Shown one piece after another: positions 34,648 to 44,551 of a stretch of 64,000 nucleotides of DNA. The notes below the pieces were generated by a model. It did not search any database. It worked only from the letters and a program-made list of their open reading frames with translations, and had not been told where the DNA came from. Source of the stretch: Desulfopila inferna (lineage in GTDB: Bacteria; Desulfobacterota; Desulfobulbia; Desulfobulbales; Desulfocapsaceae); contig NZ_JAFFQE010000003.1 of NCBI RefSeq assembly GCF_016919005.1, positions 248,001 through 312,000 on the forward strand, written 5' to 3'. Both the position numbers and the translations under genes were made by a program. Position 1 is the first letter of the stretch; every line of letters starts with the position of its first letter.

Positions 34648-36927
34648 TTATTTCTCCTCATAACCAAAATGACCCGAATGGATGCTCGCCTCCATCACCC
34701 GTTCCAAGCTAGCCGGTAACGCATAAATTCTGTATTTCAGTGCCGAACAAATACCGTTGATAATAGCCGGTGCTGTAGGGATAAGGGCGGGTTCACCTAC
34801 GCCTTTCGCACCAAAAGGCCCCGTTGGTTCTTCAGATTCTACTATAATAGGCACTATGTCAGGCATGTCGGAGGTAGTGGGAATGTGATAATCTTTCATG
34901 GATTCGGTCTTCCCCTGCTCGAAGTCCTCCATGAGGGCGAAACCAAGACCCATGGCCACGCCGCCACAAATTTGTCCTACAACATTTTCCGGATTGATGG
35001 CCCGGCCGACATCATGGGCAGCCACCACCGTTTCGACAGTCACCTCACCAGTTAATATATCGACCTCTACCTGCGCCATATGGCAGGCAAAAGCGTATGT
35101 TGCATAAGGAGCGCCCTCGCCGGTCACTGGATCAAGGGGAACGGTTTCCGGATCGAAATATCCTTGCCATGATAAAGTTCCGCCTTTGTCATGTATCCTC
35201 TTAGCCAGAGTAGCAAGGGAAACACGAACCTCAGGGTTAGTGGAAACAGTGACTTCTCCATTTTCAAAGACGAGGGAGTTTTTCGGCGCCCTGAGACGAT
35301 TTACAGCCTCGGTCAACAGCACATTCGCAAGATTGGTGACTGCGTCCTTCACTGCATTTCCGGAAATGTAGGTCTGGCGACTGGCTGATGTAGCTCCGGC
35401 ATTGGAGGTATACTTGGTATCGCCCACGACCATAGCGATTTTATCTGATGAGATGCCCAAGATTTCAGCAGCGATCTGGCTGAGAATGGTGGTGGAACCT
35501 TGTCCAATATCCGCACAGCCGGTGAAAACCGTAACGGAGCCGTCCGGAGCCATTTCCACTCTGGCCGTGGACGGGTTCTGCACCCCGGTATTCCCAATTC
35601 CATACCACATCCCGCCTATGCCGATACCTCGACGTTTAAAAGGCGTGGGACGTACTGAAACCCAACTTTTTTTCGCTTCTTCATAGTAAGGAGCAACAGC
35701 CTCTAAACACTCCCTGAAGCCCACGCTTGCCGTCAGAATCTGCCCCGTAGCACCTTTAGCTCCCACCCGCAAGCCATTGAGGAAGCGAATGGAAAGAGGA
35801 TCGATCCCCAATGCCTCGGCATGCATATCCATCTGGCTTTCATGAGCGAAGGCCATCTGCGGAGCTCCAAAACCGCGCATGGCGCCACAAAAAGTGGTGT
35901 TGGTATATACGCATTTGACCTCAATATCTACGTTTTCGATAGCATAGGGTCCCGTTGCATGAACTGCTGCACGAGAGGCCACAGCAATGCCATAGGACCC
36001 GTAAGCACCCGTATTGCAAACGGCACGCGCCTTCATCGCAATAAGCCGGCCATCCCTGTCGGTCGCGGTCTTCATGGTAATGAAGAAAGGATGCCTCTTG
36101 GAAGTGGCGAGATAGGCTTCCTCCCGGCTGTAGACGTAGCGAACGGGGACACGAAGATGATAGAGTGCAAGACCAATGAATCCCTGGACGTTCATGTCGA
36201 GTTTCGAACCGAACCCTCCTCCGGTAACTGCTTGAATGATCCGAACTTTATCGTCTTCAAGACCGAGGATATCAACCACTTCCTTATGATCATAGTGGGG
36301 ATTCTGAGTGGATGCGTATATGACCAGACAACCGTCGGAATCGACAAATCCTGCACCGGCATCCGGTTCCAGATAGTTGTGTTCGATGAAGGTGGTTGTA
36401 TATTCTTTTTCGATGACATTATGAGCAGTTGCAAAGGCACTTTCGGTATCACCGTGGCGAAGAACCCGGGAACAAAGGAGATTCCCTTTCTTGTGAATCT
36501 TCGGAGCTGTCTCCTCTAAAGCCTCAAAGGGATCAAATAGCTCCCTGATTAATTCATATTCCACGGCGATGGCTTCAATGGCCTCGAGCGCGGCCTCCTC
36601 AGTTTCTGCCGCAACCAGAGCCACGGCGTCGGCACGTGAACGGACCTTGTCGAAGGCAAGCAGAGGCTGATCCTTATTGATAATCCCAAGAAGATTGCCT
36701 CCCGGAATGTCTTTTGCTGTAAAGATCCCCTTGACCCCGCTGATCTTCAGGGCTTCCTCTACATCAATTTTCAGGATCAAGGCATGAGCATGATCGCTTC
36801 TCTTTGTCTTAAGAACAAGAGGAGAATCAAGTGCGATATCAGCTGCAAAGATGGAGCGTCCCTTTACTTTTTCCTCACTGTCCCTGCGCGGAATACTCCT
36901 GCCGACAACATTATAGTGTTCTTTCAT
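34648..36927 (-). CDS. ndhL: Nicotinate dehydrogenase molybdopterin subunit (NdhL-NdhM fused form)
   Basis: The 759-aa xanthine-dehydrogenase-family large subunit has the aldehyde oxidase/XDH N-terminal domain (RSIFAADIALDSPLVLKTKRS) and the Mo-cofactor loops VTGGGFGSKLD and FCGAMRGFGAPQ. The C-terminal GAKGVGEPAL carries the catalytic glutamate. The enzyme hydroxylates nicotinate at C6. In E. barkeri this part is split into two polypeptides, NdhL and NdhM; here it is one chain. ATG 36927 (MKEHYNVVG) is preferred over 36957 and overlaps ndhF by 17 bp. Confidence 0.88.
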   Translation of the reverse strand: MKEHYNVVGRSIPRRDSEEKVKGRSIFAADIALDSPLVLKTKRSDHAHALILKIDVEEALKISGVKGIFTAKDIPGGNLLGIINKDQPLLAFDKVRSRADAVALVAAETEEAALEAIEAIAVEYELIRELFDPFEALEETAPKIHKKGNLLCSRVLRHGDTESAFATAHNVIEKEYTTTFIEHNYLEPDAGAGFVDSDGCLVIYASTQNPHYDHKEVVDILGLEDDKVRIIQAVTGGGFGSKLDMNVQGFIGLALYHLRVPVRYVYSREEAYLATSKRHPFFITMKTATDRDGRLIAMKARAVCNTGAYGSYGIAVASRAAVHATGPYAIENVDIEVKCVYTNTTFCGAMRGFGAPQMAFAHESQMDMHAEALGIDPLSIRFLNGLRVGAKGATGQILTASVGFRECLEAVAPYYEEAKKSWVSVRPTPFKRRGIGIGGMWYGIGNTGVQNPSTARVEMAPDGSVTVFTGCADIGQGSTTILSQIAAEILGISSDKIAMVVGDTKYTSNAGATSASRQTYISGNAVKDAVTNLANVLLTEAVNRLRAPKNSLVFENGEVTVSTNPEVRVSLATLAKRIHDKGGTLSWQGYFDPETVPLDPVTGEGAPYATYAFACHMAQVEVDILTGEVTVETVVAAHDVGRAINPENVVGQICGGVAMGLGFALMEDFEQGKTESMKDYHIPTTSDMPDIVPIIVESEEPTGPFGAKGVGEPALIPTAPAIINGICSALKYRIYALPASLERVMEASIHSGHFGYEEK

Positions 36928-37780
36928 TTTGCACCACCGGATATAGCATTCGCACAAAGAGCCCCTGAACTGCAGGTTCCTTGTAAATTATCGAGGATCT
37001 TCTGCCTGTAATTTCTATCATCTTCTCAGCCAGAAGATTCCCGGCACTGAAGAGCAATTCCGTCGTCGGTTTTTTGTCACTCATAAATTCTTCAACAGCC
37101 GTCATCCGGTGAGGTGTCGGTGTGCAGGCACCCAAGGACAGCCGCATGAAAGATATTCTGCCGTCGGCATCCTTATTAACCATGGCGGCCATACTCAATC
37201 GCGAAATAGCCAGATCTTTCCTTCTGCCGATCTTCTGAAAATCTGCAAAATCAGCAGACCGGGGATTAAGAATAAAGGATGTGAGAATTTCGTTCTTGGC
37301 AATGAAACAACGGTAGGGTCCTGTTGCAACCTCTTCGATTGGTATGCGTCGTTCTCGGTTTTTGCCCGAAAAAACCACCTCGGTCTCGTGAATGACCAAC
37401 GGAGGAATTGTATCACCACAGGGAGAGCAGTGAGCGACATTGCCTCCAATAGTGGCTACATTCCTGATTTGTGCACTAGCAAAATTCATGGCGCTCTTTT
37501 TCAGCGCAGGGGCATGCCGGGCCAGGATATCTGAATCATATATCTCTGCAAGAGTAACTCCTGCCCCCACTACCAACTTCTCTCCTTCCAGACGTATCCC
37601 TTTTAGTTCATCGAGACGGCTGATATCAAGGATGTATCGGGCTTTAAGCTCACCAGAGCGAAGATCCACCATGACATCGGTGCCCCCAGCAATAATTATT
37701 GTGTCCTGACCATTTTCATCAAGAAAATCCAGGGCCTCATCGAGATTACCGGGTTTGAAATAGTCGATATTTTTACTCAT
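36911..37780 (-). CDS. ndhF: Nicotinate dehydrogenase FAD subunit
   Basis: The 289-aa FAD-binding subunit of the CoxM/XDH medium-chain family has IIAGGTDVMVDLRSG (about 30-44), ATIGGNVAHCSPCGDTIPPL (about 107-126) and a CO-dehydrogenase flavoprotein C-terminal domain. It passes electrons from the Fe-S subunit to NADP or another carrier. Its start overlaps the ndhS stop (ATGA) and it overlaps ndhL, so the three subunits are translationally coupled. Confidence 0.9.
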   Translation of the reverse strand: MSKNIDYFKPGNLDEALDFLDENGQDTIIIAGGTDVMVDLRSGELKARYILDISRLDELKGIRLEGEKLVVGAGVTLAEIYDSDILARHAPALKKSAMNFASAQIRNVATIGGNVAHCSPCGDTIPPLVIHETEVVFSGKNRERRIPIEEVATGPYRCFIAKNEILTSFILNPRSADFADFQKIGRRKDLAISRLSMAAMVNKDADGRISFMRLSLGACTPTPHRMTAVEEFMSDKKPTTELLFSAGNLLAEKMIEITGRRSSIIYKEPAVQGLFVRMLYPVVQNERTL

Positions 37781-38274
37781 CGCCTTTCCTCCCCACCGGC
37801 ACCACTGCTTACCGCGGCCTCAATGGAAGTAATGATCTGTTGATAGCCAGTGCACCGGCAGAGATTTCCAGCTACTGCCTTGGAGATTTCATCCCGCCCG
37901 GGGTGAGGATTTTGTTCAAGAAGGGCATAGGCACTCATCAGCAATCCCGGAGTACAGAAGCCACATTGTACGGCATTATGGGCGATGAATTTTTCCTGGA
38001 GGAGATGAAGCTCCTTATCTGTTGCCAGTCCCTCAACGGTAATAACTTCAGTTCCGTGAAGCTGGGCTCCTAAAAGTAAGCAGGAATTAACAGCTTTGCC
38101 GTCGACGACTATGGTACAAGCTCCGCACTCGCCGATACCGCAGCCTTCTTTCGCCCCCTTAAGTCCGAGGACATCCCTGATCACCTGGAGTGCCGTCACT
38201 AAGGCGGGTATTTCCAAGGCCATCTTTATCCCGTTGATCACACATTCTATTTGAACCGTTTCCTGCTTCATCAT
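37777..38274 (-). CDS. ndhS: Nicotinate dehydrogenase [2Fe-2S] subunit
   Basis: The 165-aa protein has two [2Fe-2S] domains: plant-type GCGIGECGACTIVVDGKAVNSC and the C-terminal QCGFCTPGLLMSA with CRCTGYQ. It is the CoxS/XDH small subunit that wires the Mo centre to FAD. The ATG doublet at 38274/38271 leaves a one-residue start ambiguity. A 61-bp gap separates it from the AA_synth-type gene. Confidence 0.92.
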   Translation of the reverse strand: MMKQETVQIECVINGIKMALEIPALVTALQVIRDVLGLKGAKEGCGIGECGACTIVVDGKAVNSCLLLGAQLHGTEVITVEGLATDKELHLLQEKFIAHNAVQCGFCTPGLLMSAYALLEQNPHPGRDEISKAVAGNLCRCTGYQQIITSIEAAVSSGAGGEERR

Positions 38275-38335
38275 CCATCCTCATAAAAATAATCCATCCC
38301 ATAGCAGACGATGGTATGCATCGAATAAATCCCTG

Positions 38336-38920
38336 TTAACGCAATCCATCTTCACCTTTAACCTCAGCTGCAGTGAGTCCGCCTACCCGGGGAAAAGGCC
38401 GCCCAGAATCGGTAATACCAACGATGAGAACCAGTTCATCATCCTTGGGAGCGTCTGGTATCCTTACTTCCATCGCATCAAAATGACTTCTCACATAAGC
38501 GGCATTCTTATGGCCCAAGGGAAGATCAATAGCACATCCCGGACCACCAAGTTTTTTGGCGGACGGTAGTAGTGCTTTGCCACCGTCAACATTTTCACGT
38601 ATAGGTGTACCTAGAGCGGGGTGCATGAGAGCGGCGCAATGCTCTCTTTCACCTTTAAGGCCGGCGATTGCCGCCTTGCCATAGCTCTCTACTTCTTGTT
38701 CCGTTATGCCCAGCGCAGCAACCGCCTTTTTGGTCAAAAGAGTGCCAAGCTCCTTGCTGTATTCATACAGAAGGCTGAGATCTTCCTGATATATACCTGC
38801 ATAAGGGTTCTTAAATACAGCGGCGCAGGCAGCCTTTCGCGTGGGTTTGTCCAGGGATTTAACTCCATCAGCGTGTGTTTCTTCAACAATGGTATAAATG
38901 GTCCTTATTTCCGGTTTCAT
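38336..38920 (-). CDS. AA_synth (DUF1185) family protein of unknown function
   Basis: The 194-aa protein resembles the 'amino acid synthesis' family (PF06684), with AACAAVFKNPYAGIYQEDLSLLYEYSKELG, SYGKAAIAGLKGEREHCAALMHP and GLGGPG-like KLGGPGCAIDLPLGHKNAAYVRSHFD. No biochemical role is established. Location between gntR and ndhS in the nicotinate operon suggests an auxiliary role in pyridine or formylglutarate handling. GGAGG precedes ATG 38920. Confidence 0.75.
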   Translation of the reverse strand: MKPEIRTIYTIVEETHADGVKSLDKPTRKAACAAVFKNPYAGIYQEDLSLLYEYSKELGTLLTKKAVAALGITEQEVESYGKAAIAGLKGEREHCAALMHPALGTPIRENVDGGKALLPSAKKLGGPGCAIDLPLGHKNAAYVRSHFDAMEVRIPDAPKDDELVLIVGITDSGRPFPRVGGLTAAEVKGEDGLR

Positions 38921-39007
38921 ATAACACTCCTCCCTCTTCCATTAGGACAATCTTTGGTGATCGATTCTCAAGCTTCCTGAACTCAATCTCCTGTGATCCT
39001 GTCAGTC

Positions 39008-39745
39008 TTATGATGACATTGTATTGGCAGCATGATTCCTGCTAGAAATTTTTTTGACCAAAAAAACCAAGGCCTTGAGTACATGTTCTTCCATAAGAGC
39101 CAGCGTTTCCTTCTTATTTCCTTGCCTGATTGCATTAAGAATATTGCGGTGGTAATTAAGAGAAGATGTGAGATGCTCCGGCTCCTGAAACGACTTATAA
39201 CTCATGATTGAGATTTGATAACGAAGCTGCTTTTCCAGCTCCATCATACGACGATTTCCGGAGAGGCTCATGATTGTCTCGTGGAAGGCACGGTGTGCTG
39301 CCTGGTAATCCCTCAAGTTCGGAGGATTTGCTTGGGCATATTTTTCCATCAGCTCAACATGAGTTGCCATTTCACGTATTGATTCTTCAGTCATGACTTC
39401 CATAGCCAATTCCGATGCCTTCTGATAGAGCATGGCTACAATAGTATAAACTTCCTCTACATCTTTTGGAGTAAACTCAGACACATACACTCCGCGACGA
39501 GGTTTACGCATCACGAGCCCGTTGGCCTCAAGGGTCTTAAATGCTTCCCTGATAGGGGGTCTGCTGATGGCAAATAATTTACAGAGTTCATCTTCTTTGA
39601 GTTGCTGGCCTTGGTGGAAGGCCCCGGTTATAATCAATTCTCGAATCTGTGTCGTTACCAGATCGGCAAGAGACGACACTTCCATTCCCAGACTTTTCTT
39701 TCGTTCTACCTGTCCCAATGACATACTGTTCCCATTTATCTCCAA
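39008..39745 (-). CDS. FadR-subfamily GntR transcriptional regulator of the nicotinate regulon
   Basis: The 245-aa regulator has an N-terminal winged helix (about 25-95: LVTTQIRELIITGAFHQGQQLKEDELCKLF, SRPPIREAFKTLEANGLV) and a C-terminal all-helical FCD ligand domain (about 100-230) with the metal/ligand residues in DYQAAHRAFHETI and NYHRNILNAI. A TTG at 39745 has GGGGGAG about 6 bp upstream and is chosen; ATG 39724 is an alternative. Operator-like sites lie in its own promoter, and the same 17-bp sites lie before four other operons in the window. The inducer is probably nicotinate or a catabolite (inference). Confidence 0.9.
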   Translation of the reverse strand: MEINGNSMSLGQVERKKSLGMEVSSLADLVTTQIRELIITGAFHQGQQLKEDELCKLFAISRPPIREAFKTLEANGLVMRKPRRGVYVSEFTPKDVEEVYTIVAMLYQKASELAMEVMTEESIREMATHVELMEKYAQANPPNLRDYQAAHRAFHETIMSLSGNRRMMELEKQLRYQISIMSYKSFQEPEHLTSSLNYHRNILNAIRQGNKKETLALMEEHVLKALVFLVKKISSRNHAANTMSS

Positions 39746-39824
39746 TGAATCTCCCCCTTTTGTTTTTTTGGATTAATTTCAGGAAATAATTCTCTTCATA
39801 ACTTAGCAATCATTCCCACTTTTC

Positions 39825-39876
39825 CTGTACATCGCATACAACACATAATGTACTTTGTATACAATTTAACTGTCAA
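39825..39876 (-). promoter_or_regulatory. gntR promoter with two degenerate operators
   Basis: On the minus strand TTGACA (39876-39871), an 18-bp spacer and TACATT (39852-39847) form a promoter. TTGTATACAAAGTACAT (minus 39864-39848) sits in the spacer/-10, and a weaker TTGTATGCGATGTACAG (39841-39825) lies 23 bp downstream. Both resemble the 17-bp operators found at the other four promoters, indicating autoregulation. Confidence 0.6.
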
Positions 39877-39996
39877 GGGGGGGTCTCATTGAATGTTTTT
39901 ACCAACCTCTTTAAAATTTAGCCTCTTCATCCAGTTAAAAGCTTCAGTTGCAATTTCCCGGATGAACAAAGTAATTCTGATCATCCATTGGTATTT

Positions 39997-41421
39997 TTAT
40001 GATATCATTAAATATTGCTTCGCAAACTGTAATGCTTTATCAGGATATTTTCGGGATAACGCGCCAATGACATACATCAGGTACTTGTCGTCAAAATAGA
40101 CCGAGTACGATTCCGGCAAAAGAGATACCCCTCGGTTCTTCATGGCTTCTTTAATAATGGTCTCCCTTTCAGGAGAGGCGGTATGCGCAAATAGTCCGCC
40201 GACGGCGATTACCTTAGTAATTCCCCGCAGGTCTCTTCCTATGGGGGTTCCAGGTGCAATACCCATGACCGGGTTGTACTCCTGAGCGATATATCCGGCG
40301 TGCCGCTTTAATGCAATTTCAATAGCGGAAATGGCTAGCGCCCTGTCGAATTGATGCTCGATTTCCGTTGCAGCAATATGCTCTGGATTCTCTTCGAGAA
40401 AAACAGTGTAATCCTTGAGTCTGGATGAAAACTCATCTCCTGATTTTCCTATTTTCGCTAGAACGCCTGCAGGACCAACTGTTTCTAGAATTCCAGTGGC
40501 ACTGATACGCATTCCCAGATTGCCCTCGACTGTCCTGTAGGCAGCTTGTTTCTCATTGGTAATCACAAGCCCTCTTTCTTCAATCGAGAGTTTTTCAAGA
40601 CCGGGAATGATGGAATGGATATCCGTTGTGGCGCCGCCAATATCAATAACAATTATATCTCCGACTCCATCCTCAGCAAAGGTCCCACAGGCAAGGAGTT
40701 CAGCCGCCATAAGGATTGCGCCGGGAGTTGGAATAATGACATTGTCGGAAACAATATCGACGAGCTTGTTGAGGCCTTTTGCAAGGGAAATCTGCTTGAT
40801 GAATTCTTCATGGATGGCCTCTCTGGCTCTGTCTACCTTCAGTTCATGAATTGTGGGCATTACATTGGCTACACGCTTTGAGAGCACTCCGGCTTTGCTG
40901 AGAATTTCCTGGACTTCCATTTGAGCCGATATATTGCCGGCAATAATGACCACCGCCTTTACCTTGGAGGCGACGATGTGACGGGCATTTTCAATAATAT
41001 TGGAGTAATCCCCGCCGTCCGTGCCCCCCGCAAGAAGGATGATGTCCGGCTGAATTTCCCGCAGAATTTCAATTCGGTACTCTGGTGGATCCTCATGAGT
41101 AACAATCTCAAGAACTCTGGCTCCGGCGTTCATGGAAACTTCTTTAGCAGCTTTTGCCGTGACTCTGGGCATGTAGCCCATTGCCACCATGCGAAGTCCT
41201 CCTGCTGCACTGCTGGTTGAGAAAAATCTACTCTCCTCCGTCAAACGAATTCCTCGTTTTGCTATAGCCTCATTGGCATTAGCTATGCCGGATTGAATAT
41301 CTGTCACTGTGGTGGGAACCTGATCCCGGGCCAGCAGTGACAGATGGGACTCAATCATAGAAAATGCGGTGACCTTGGTGTACGTACTGCCGACGTCATA
41401 TACCACAAGATTCGCTTCCAT
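39997..41421 (-). CDS. MutL-like (GlmL) protein, probable partner of methyleneglutarate mutase
   Basis: The 474-aa protein of the glutamate mutase L/MutL family has an ASKHA-like N-terminus VVYDVGSTYTKVTAFSM, LAGGTDGGDY and a second phosphate-like motif IIVIDIGGATTDIHS near 255-270. Such proteins accompany adenosylcobalamin-dependent mutases and are thought to act as ATP-dependent reactivating factors. It follows the mgm and mii genes in the hgd operon, so I infer that it repairs Mgm. AAAGGA precedes ATG 41421. Confidence 0.85.
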   Translation of the reverse strand: MEANLVVYDVGSTYTKVTAFSMIESHLSLLARDQVPTTVTDIQSGIANANEAIAKRGIRLTEESRFFSTSSAAGGLRMVAMGYMPRVTAKAAKEVSMNAGARVLEIVTHEDPPEYRIEILREIQPDIILLAGGTDGGDYSNIIENARHIVASKVKAVVIIAGNISAQMEVQEILSKAGVLSKRVANVMPTIHELKVDRAREAIHEEFIKQISLAKGLNKLVDIVSDNVIIPTPGAILMAAELLACGTFAEDGVGDIIVIDIGGATTDIHSIIPGLEKLSIEERGLVITNEKQAAYRTVEGNLGMRISATGILETVGPAGVLAKIGKSGDEFSSRLKDYTVFLEENPEHIAATEIEHQFDRALAISAIEIALKRHAGYIAQEYNPVMGIAPGTPIGRDLRGITKVIAVGGLFAHTASPERETIIKEAMKNRGVSLLPESYSVYFDDKYLMYVIGALSRKYPDKALQFAKQYLMIS

Positions 41422-41444
41422 AGGAACTATCCTTTCTCTTTTCT

Positions 41445-42575
41445 TTAGCGTATCCAGACGTAGCCTTCCATTATTCTGCGGGCGGTTCTGGCAAAGGCGG
41501 CTCGCTCTATACAGCCATCCTTCACCCTTGCCTCAAGTACAATGACACCGGCCGGATGGCCTATGCGAACCGTCTCAACGGATTCAGGTTCAGTAATCAT
41601 TTCATGGACTATGGTGCCGGGGATCTTGGCGGCGGCCCCAGTGCAAACGGTTCCCGTGCCGGCATAAGTCTTATGCAGAACCTGCATAAACATGAGGCGT
41701 GAAACCAGGGAAATATCGGAGCTCGCAATCATCTTGCCGCTGGTAAAATCTGCATAATCTGCAGGCTTGGATACCATTGCAATCATAGGAAAGGCCGGAC
41801 TTTTCTCGGTTGCCTCCTGTGGAGTTTCCGCCATACCTATAAGTACCGCAACTGTGGATCGTACTTCTTCCAGTCGTTTGAGGAGCTCAGAATTGCTGTT
41901 TATCTCATCCGGAGACTCAATCCCTTTAATCCCCATATCTTCGGCTCTCACAAATACCATTGGATTTGCACAATCAACGATAGAAACCTCAATGGAACCG
42001 GAGGAGGTGCTGATGGTGTCTACAACATTTCCAGTGGGAAGAAGTTTTCCTGTTACCGAACCTGCAGTACCTGCGAAATTCAACATGATCTTTGAGCCGG
42101 TGCCGGGTACGCCGGCTATTCTGCACTCGCCCGTCACCTTAGCCCGTCCACCTTCTACTTCCACCTCAGCTTCCAGAATCTTACCCGTGTTGGTGTTATG
42201 AATTCTTACCTTGGTAAACGGTTCAATCGCTTTGACAAAACCTTCATCGATAGCATAAGGTCCGACCCCTGAGGAAATATTGCCGCAGTTCCCTGAATAA
42301 TCCACCACCGGCTGACTTATGCCTACCTGGGCGAAAGTATAATCGACATCCGCCTGTGGATGACTGGATGGAGCGATTATGGCAAGCTTACTCGTCAGAG
42401 GATCTGCACCGCCTAAGCCATCTATCTGCCGGATATCAGGACTTCCGAATATCGACAGTATCATTTCATCCCGAAGTTTTTTATCCTGGGGCAGATGATT
42501 CGATTTGATAAAAATGCCTTTACTCGTGCCACCTCTCATAATTACACAAGGGATTCGTTTCATTTCAGCCATCAT
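41445..42575 (-). CDS. mii: 3-methylitaconate delta-isomerase (PrpF/Mii family)
   Basis: The 376-aa cofactor-free isomerase of the PrpF family (diaminopimelate-epimerase fold) has IPCVIMRGGTSKGIF at the N-terminus, the catalytic-cysteine segment YSGNCGNISSGVGP near 93-106, and IDGLGGADPLTSKLAII with a conserved Lys. In E. barkeri Mii converts (R)-3-methylitaconate to 2,3-dimethylmaleate, the substrate of DmdAB. It sits between mgm and mutL-like genes. GAGGAG precedes the ATG 42575. Confidence 0.88.
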   Translation of the reverse strand: MMAEMKRIPCVIMRGGTSKGIFIKSNHLPQDKKLRDEMILSIFGSPDIRQIDGLGGADPLTSKLAIIAPSSHPQADVDYTFAQVGISQPVVDYSGNCGNISSGVGPYAIDEGFVKAIEPFTKVRIHNTNTGKILEAEVEVEGGRAKVTGECRIAGVPGTGSKIMLNFAGTAGSVTGKLLPTGNVVDTISTSSGSIEVSIVDCANPMVFVRAEDMGIKGIESPDEINSNSELLKRLEEVRSTVAVLIGMAETPQEATEKSPAFPMIAMVSKPADYADFTSGKMIASSDISLVSRLMFMQVLHKTYAGTGTVCTGAAAKIPGTIVHEMITEPESVETVRIGHPAGVIVLEARVKDGCIERAAFARTARRIMEGYVWIR

Positions 42576-42651
42576 GTATTCCGCTCCTCGTTTTTCAGGG
42601 TTAGTACCTCACAATCTGTTTTCTTGTTTTTTTTTGCAAGAAACGGACTTT

Positions 42652-44526
42652 CTAAAGGTTCTTCTCCAGCTTTGTTGAGTTAGATTCTTTTTCTGCTATC
42701 TTGTTGTCCAACCACTCGATGAAATCGTCAGGCTTTGTGCCAGGTCCAAAAAAACCATCTACACCCAGAAATTCCGGTCCCTCAATACGAATCTTCTCCT
42801 CGAACTGAAAGTGCTCCTCTTCTTTTTCTGCTATTCTTCCACCGGCAACGACAAGGACTTTATCTCTTAGCTCAAGCTCGATAAGCCGGCGACTGACCCG
42901 GGGAAAAAGATCAATGCCCAGACCAAGAAGGTTACTCATTCCTAGAATATCCGCGTCCGTTTCCGCCACAACCTCGGCAACAGTTTCCGGCAGGTTCATA
43001 CCCCGCAGAAAGACAACTTCAAATCCGGCATCTTCCAATGAATCTTTGATAAGATTAACACCTGATACATGGGCGTCTGCACCTATGGTTGCCAACACGA
43101 CCTTCTGTTTACGGCTGATTTGTGGAACCTTGACTGCCTTGACAGGCTCCCTGGTAAAGGCAAAATGCTTCTGATCAACCCCCAGCGGAGAAAAACCCGG
43201 CAGGTATCTTCGAATGCCGTCGCCATCCCGGTGCGTCTTTACATGACGTTTCAAGTCCCATCCTCCAGCCTTTGGTGCATCAAGAATCCCTGACTTACCG
43301 GCATTGACAATGAGATCAATCAAGACGTCCTTGTCAAATTGCTGCCAGAATGCAGCGGTAACATCAGCGGGATCAAGTTCACCCTCAAGCTTGAGAGCCT
43401 TAGCGAGAACACCCATGGCCTCTGAGAGGATCTCCTGTTTACGCTCTTCGATATACGGATCGGTGATTTCAACTTTATACGTGTTTTCAAAAACATTTTG
43501 GGCAGCCCACATAGCTTTGGCCATAGAAGCACCGGTGGGAATACCTACGGATTCAGCTGCCTTAGGTCTGAAAAAGTGAGCACCGCCTAATTTTGCGCTC
43601 ACGGCCATTCTAGCGAAATGGGCAGCTTCGGCAATAAGATCTCCGGGAGGGTTCTGAAAGGTCTCCGGCACCACCACCAGCGAGGCACTCCACATGGTTT
43701 CCTTAAATGCTCGCATGGCGGCCAGATCGGCAAGAAGATTTATACCGGCTACGTTCATCTGCAGGGCACTGAGCTCCCGGGGCAAGCCGGCTTTCACAGC
43801 AAGACCTTCGGCAAGAAGGCACATGGCCAGGGCCATGCCATCGGTACCATCCAGATTGTTCAGGTGTTTGTGTGAGTCGGTCTGCACGAAGATGTTGTTG
43901 TCGGCACAGACCTCAAGAGCTTTGTAGCCATTTATCACCTTGGTTTTGTAATCATGTATCCCCCTGCCGCCAAAATGAACGTGGATGACCGGACCTATAT
44001 CGGTTCCGTCAAATCCGGCGATAAAGGAATTGATGATGGTCAGGTGCGGGGTATCACCTGTAGCATTGACCCGCATGGGATGCTTTTCGCCTCCGCCGAG
44101 CTGGACCATTTCCCGCTCACCACTTGGCGTGATTCCACCCTTTCCTCTGGACTGCTCAATAAGCTCGCGCCCATCCAGAGGGTCAATATGACGGGTTGCC
44201 TCCGCATGGACAAAATGGAAGATACTGATTCCAAGCTGATCGGCCATCTTGTATATCTCAAGCGATTCCTTGTAGGTTTCCGCTCCACTGTTTCTGCCAA
44301 GGATGGGGTTAAGTATCGGAATTCCGGTTTGCTCTGCCTTTTGCGCCAACCTGTAAATTCTATAGCCATCCCGAACAACGCCATTGATTTCCCGTGGAAA
44401 TGGTTCAGGAAGGCCGACGACGGTACCATCAGCCGCCACCTTCGGCATTGTTACTCCGAAGGTCTCTTCGTAGGCCTTGACCTGTTTTTCATCCTCAACA
44501 AGAATTCTTATCGTTTTCTCCTGCAT
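42652..44526 (-). CDS. mgm: Adenosylcobalamin-dependent 2-methyleneglutarate mutase
   Basis: The 624-aa protein has a large N-terminal barrel domain ([29 protein letters not shown]-like [27 protein letters not shown]) and a C-terminal B12-binding domain (about 475-600). The lower-ligand motif DAHVSG (DxHxxG, near 483-488) and VVAGGRIAE are in that domain. It rearranges 2-methyleneglutarate to (R)-3-methylitaconate by a radical mechanism. The dependence on coenzyme B12 explains the cobalamin uptake operon nearby. The gene starts at ATG 44526 after GGAG and lies 25 bp behind hmd. Confidence 0.9.
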   Translation of the reverse strand: MQEKTIRILVEDEKQVKAYEETFGVTMPKVAADGTVVGLPEPFPREINGVVRDGYRIYRLAQKAEQTGIPILNPILGRNSGAETYKESLEIYKMADQLGISIFHFVHAEATRHIDPLDGRELIEQSRGKGGITPSGEREMVQLGGGEKHPMRVNATGDTPHLTIINSFIAGFDGTDIGPVIHVHFGGRGIHDYKTKVINGYKALEVCADNNIFVQTDSHKHLNNLDGTDGMALAMCLLAEGLAVKAGLPRELSALQMNVAGINLLADLAAMRAFKETMWSASLVVVPETFQNPPGDLIAEAAHFARMAVSAKLGGAHFFRPKAAESVGIPTGASMAKAMWAAQNVFENTYKVEITDPYIEERKQEILSEAMGVLAKALKLEGELDPADVTAAFWQQFDKDVLIDLIVNAGKSGILDAPKAGGWDLKRHVKTHRDGDGIRRYLPGFSPLGVDQKHFAFTREPVKAVKVPQISRKQKVVLATIGADAHVSGVNLIKDSLEDAGFEVVFLRGMNLPETVAEVVAETDADILGMSNLLGLGIDLFPRVSRRLIELELRDKVLVVAGGRIAEKEEEHFQFEEKIRIEGPEFLGVDGFFGPGTKPDDFIEWLDNKIAEKESNSTKLEKNL

Positions 44527-44551
44527 TTCCTTCTCCTATTACCAGTTCGAC

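Noticed and set aside
34648-38274. Annotating ndhS-F-L as xanthine or purine dehydrogenase
   Set aside because: Fold and motifs fit the whole family, but the operon contains hnr and ena, which only make sense after hydroxylation of nicotinate. No purine genes are near.
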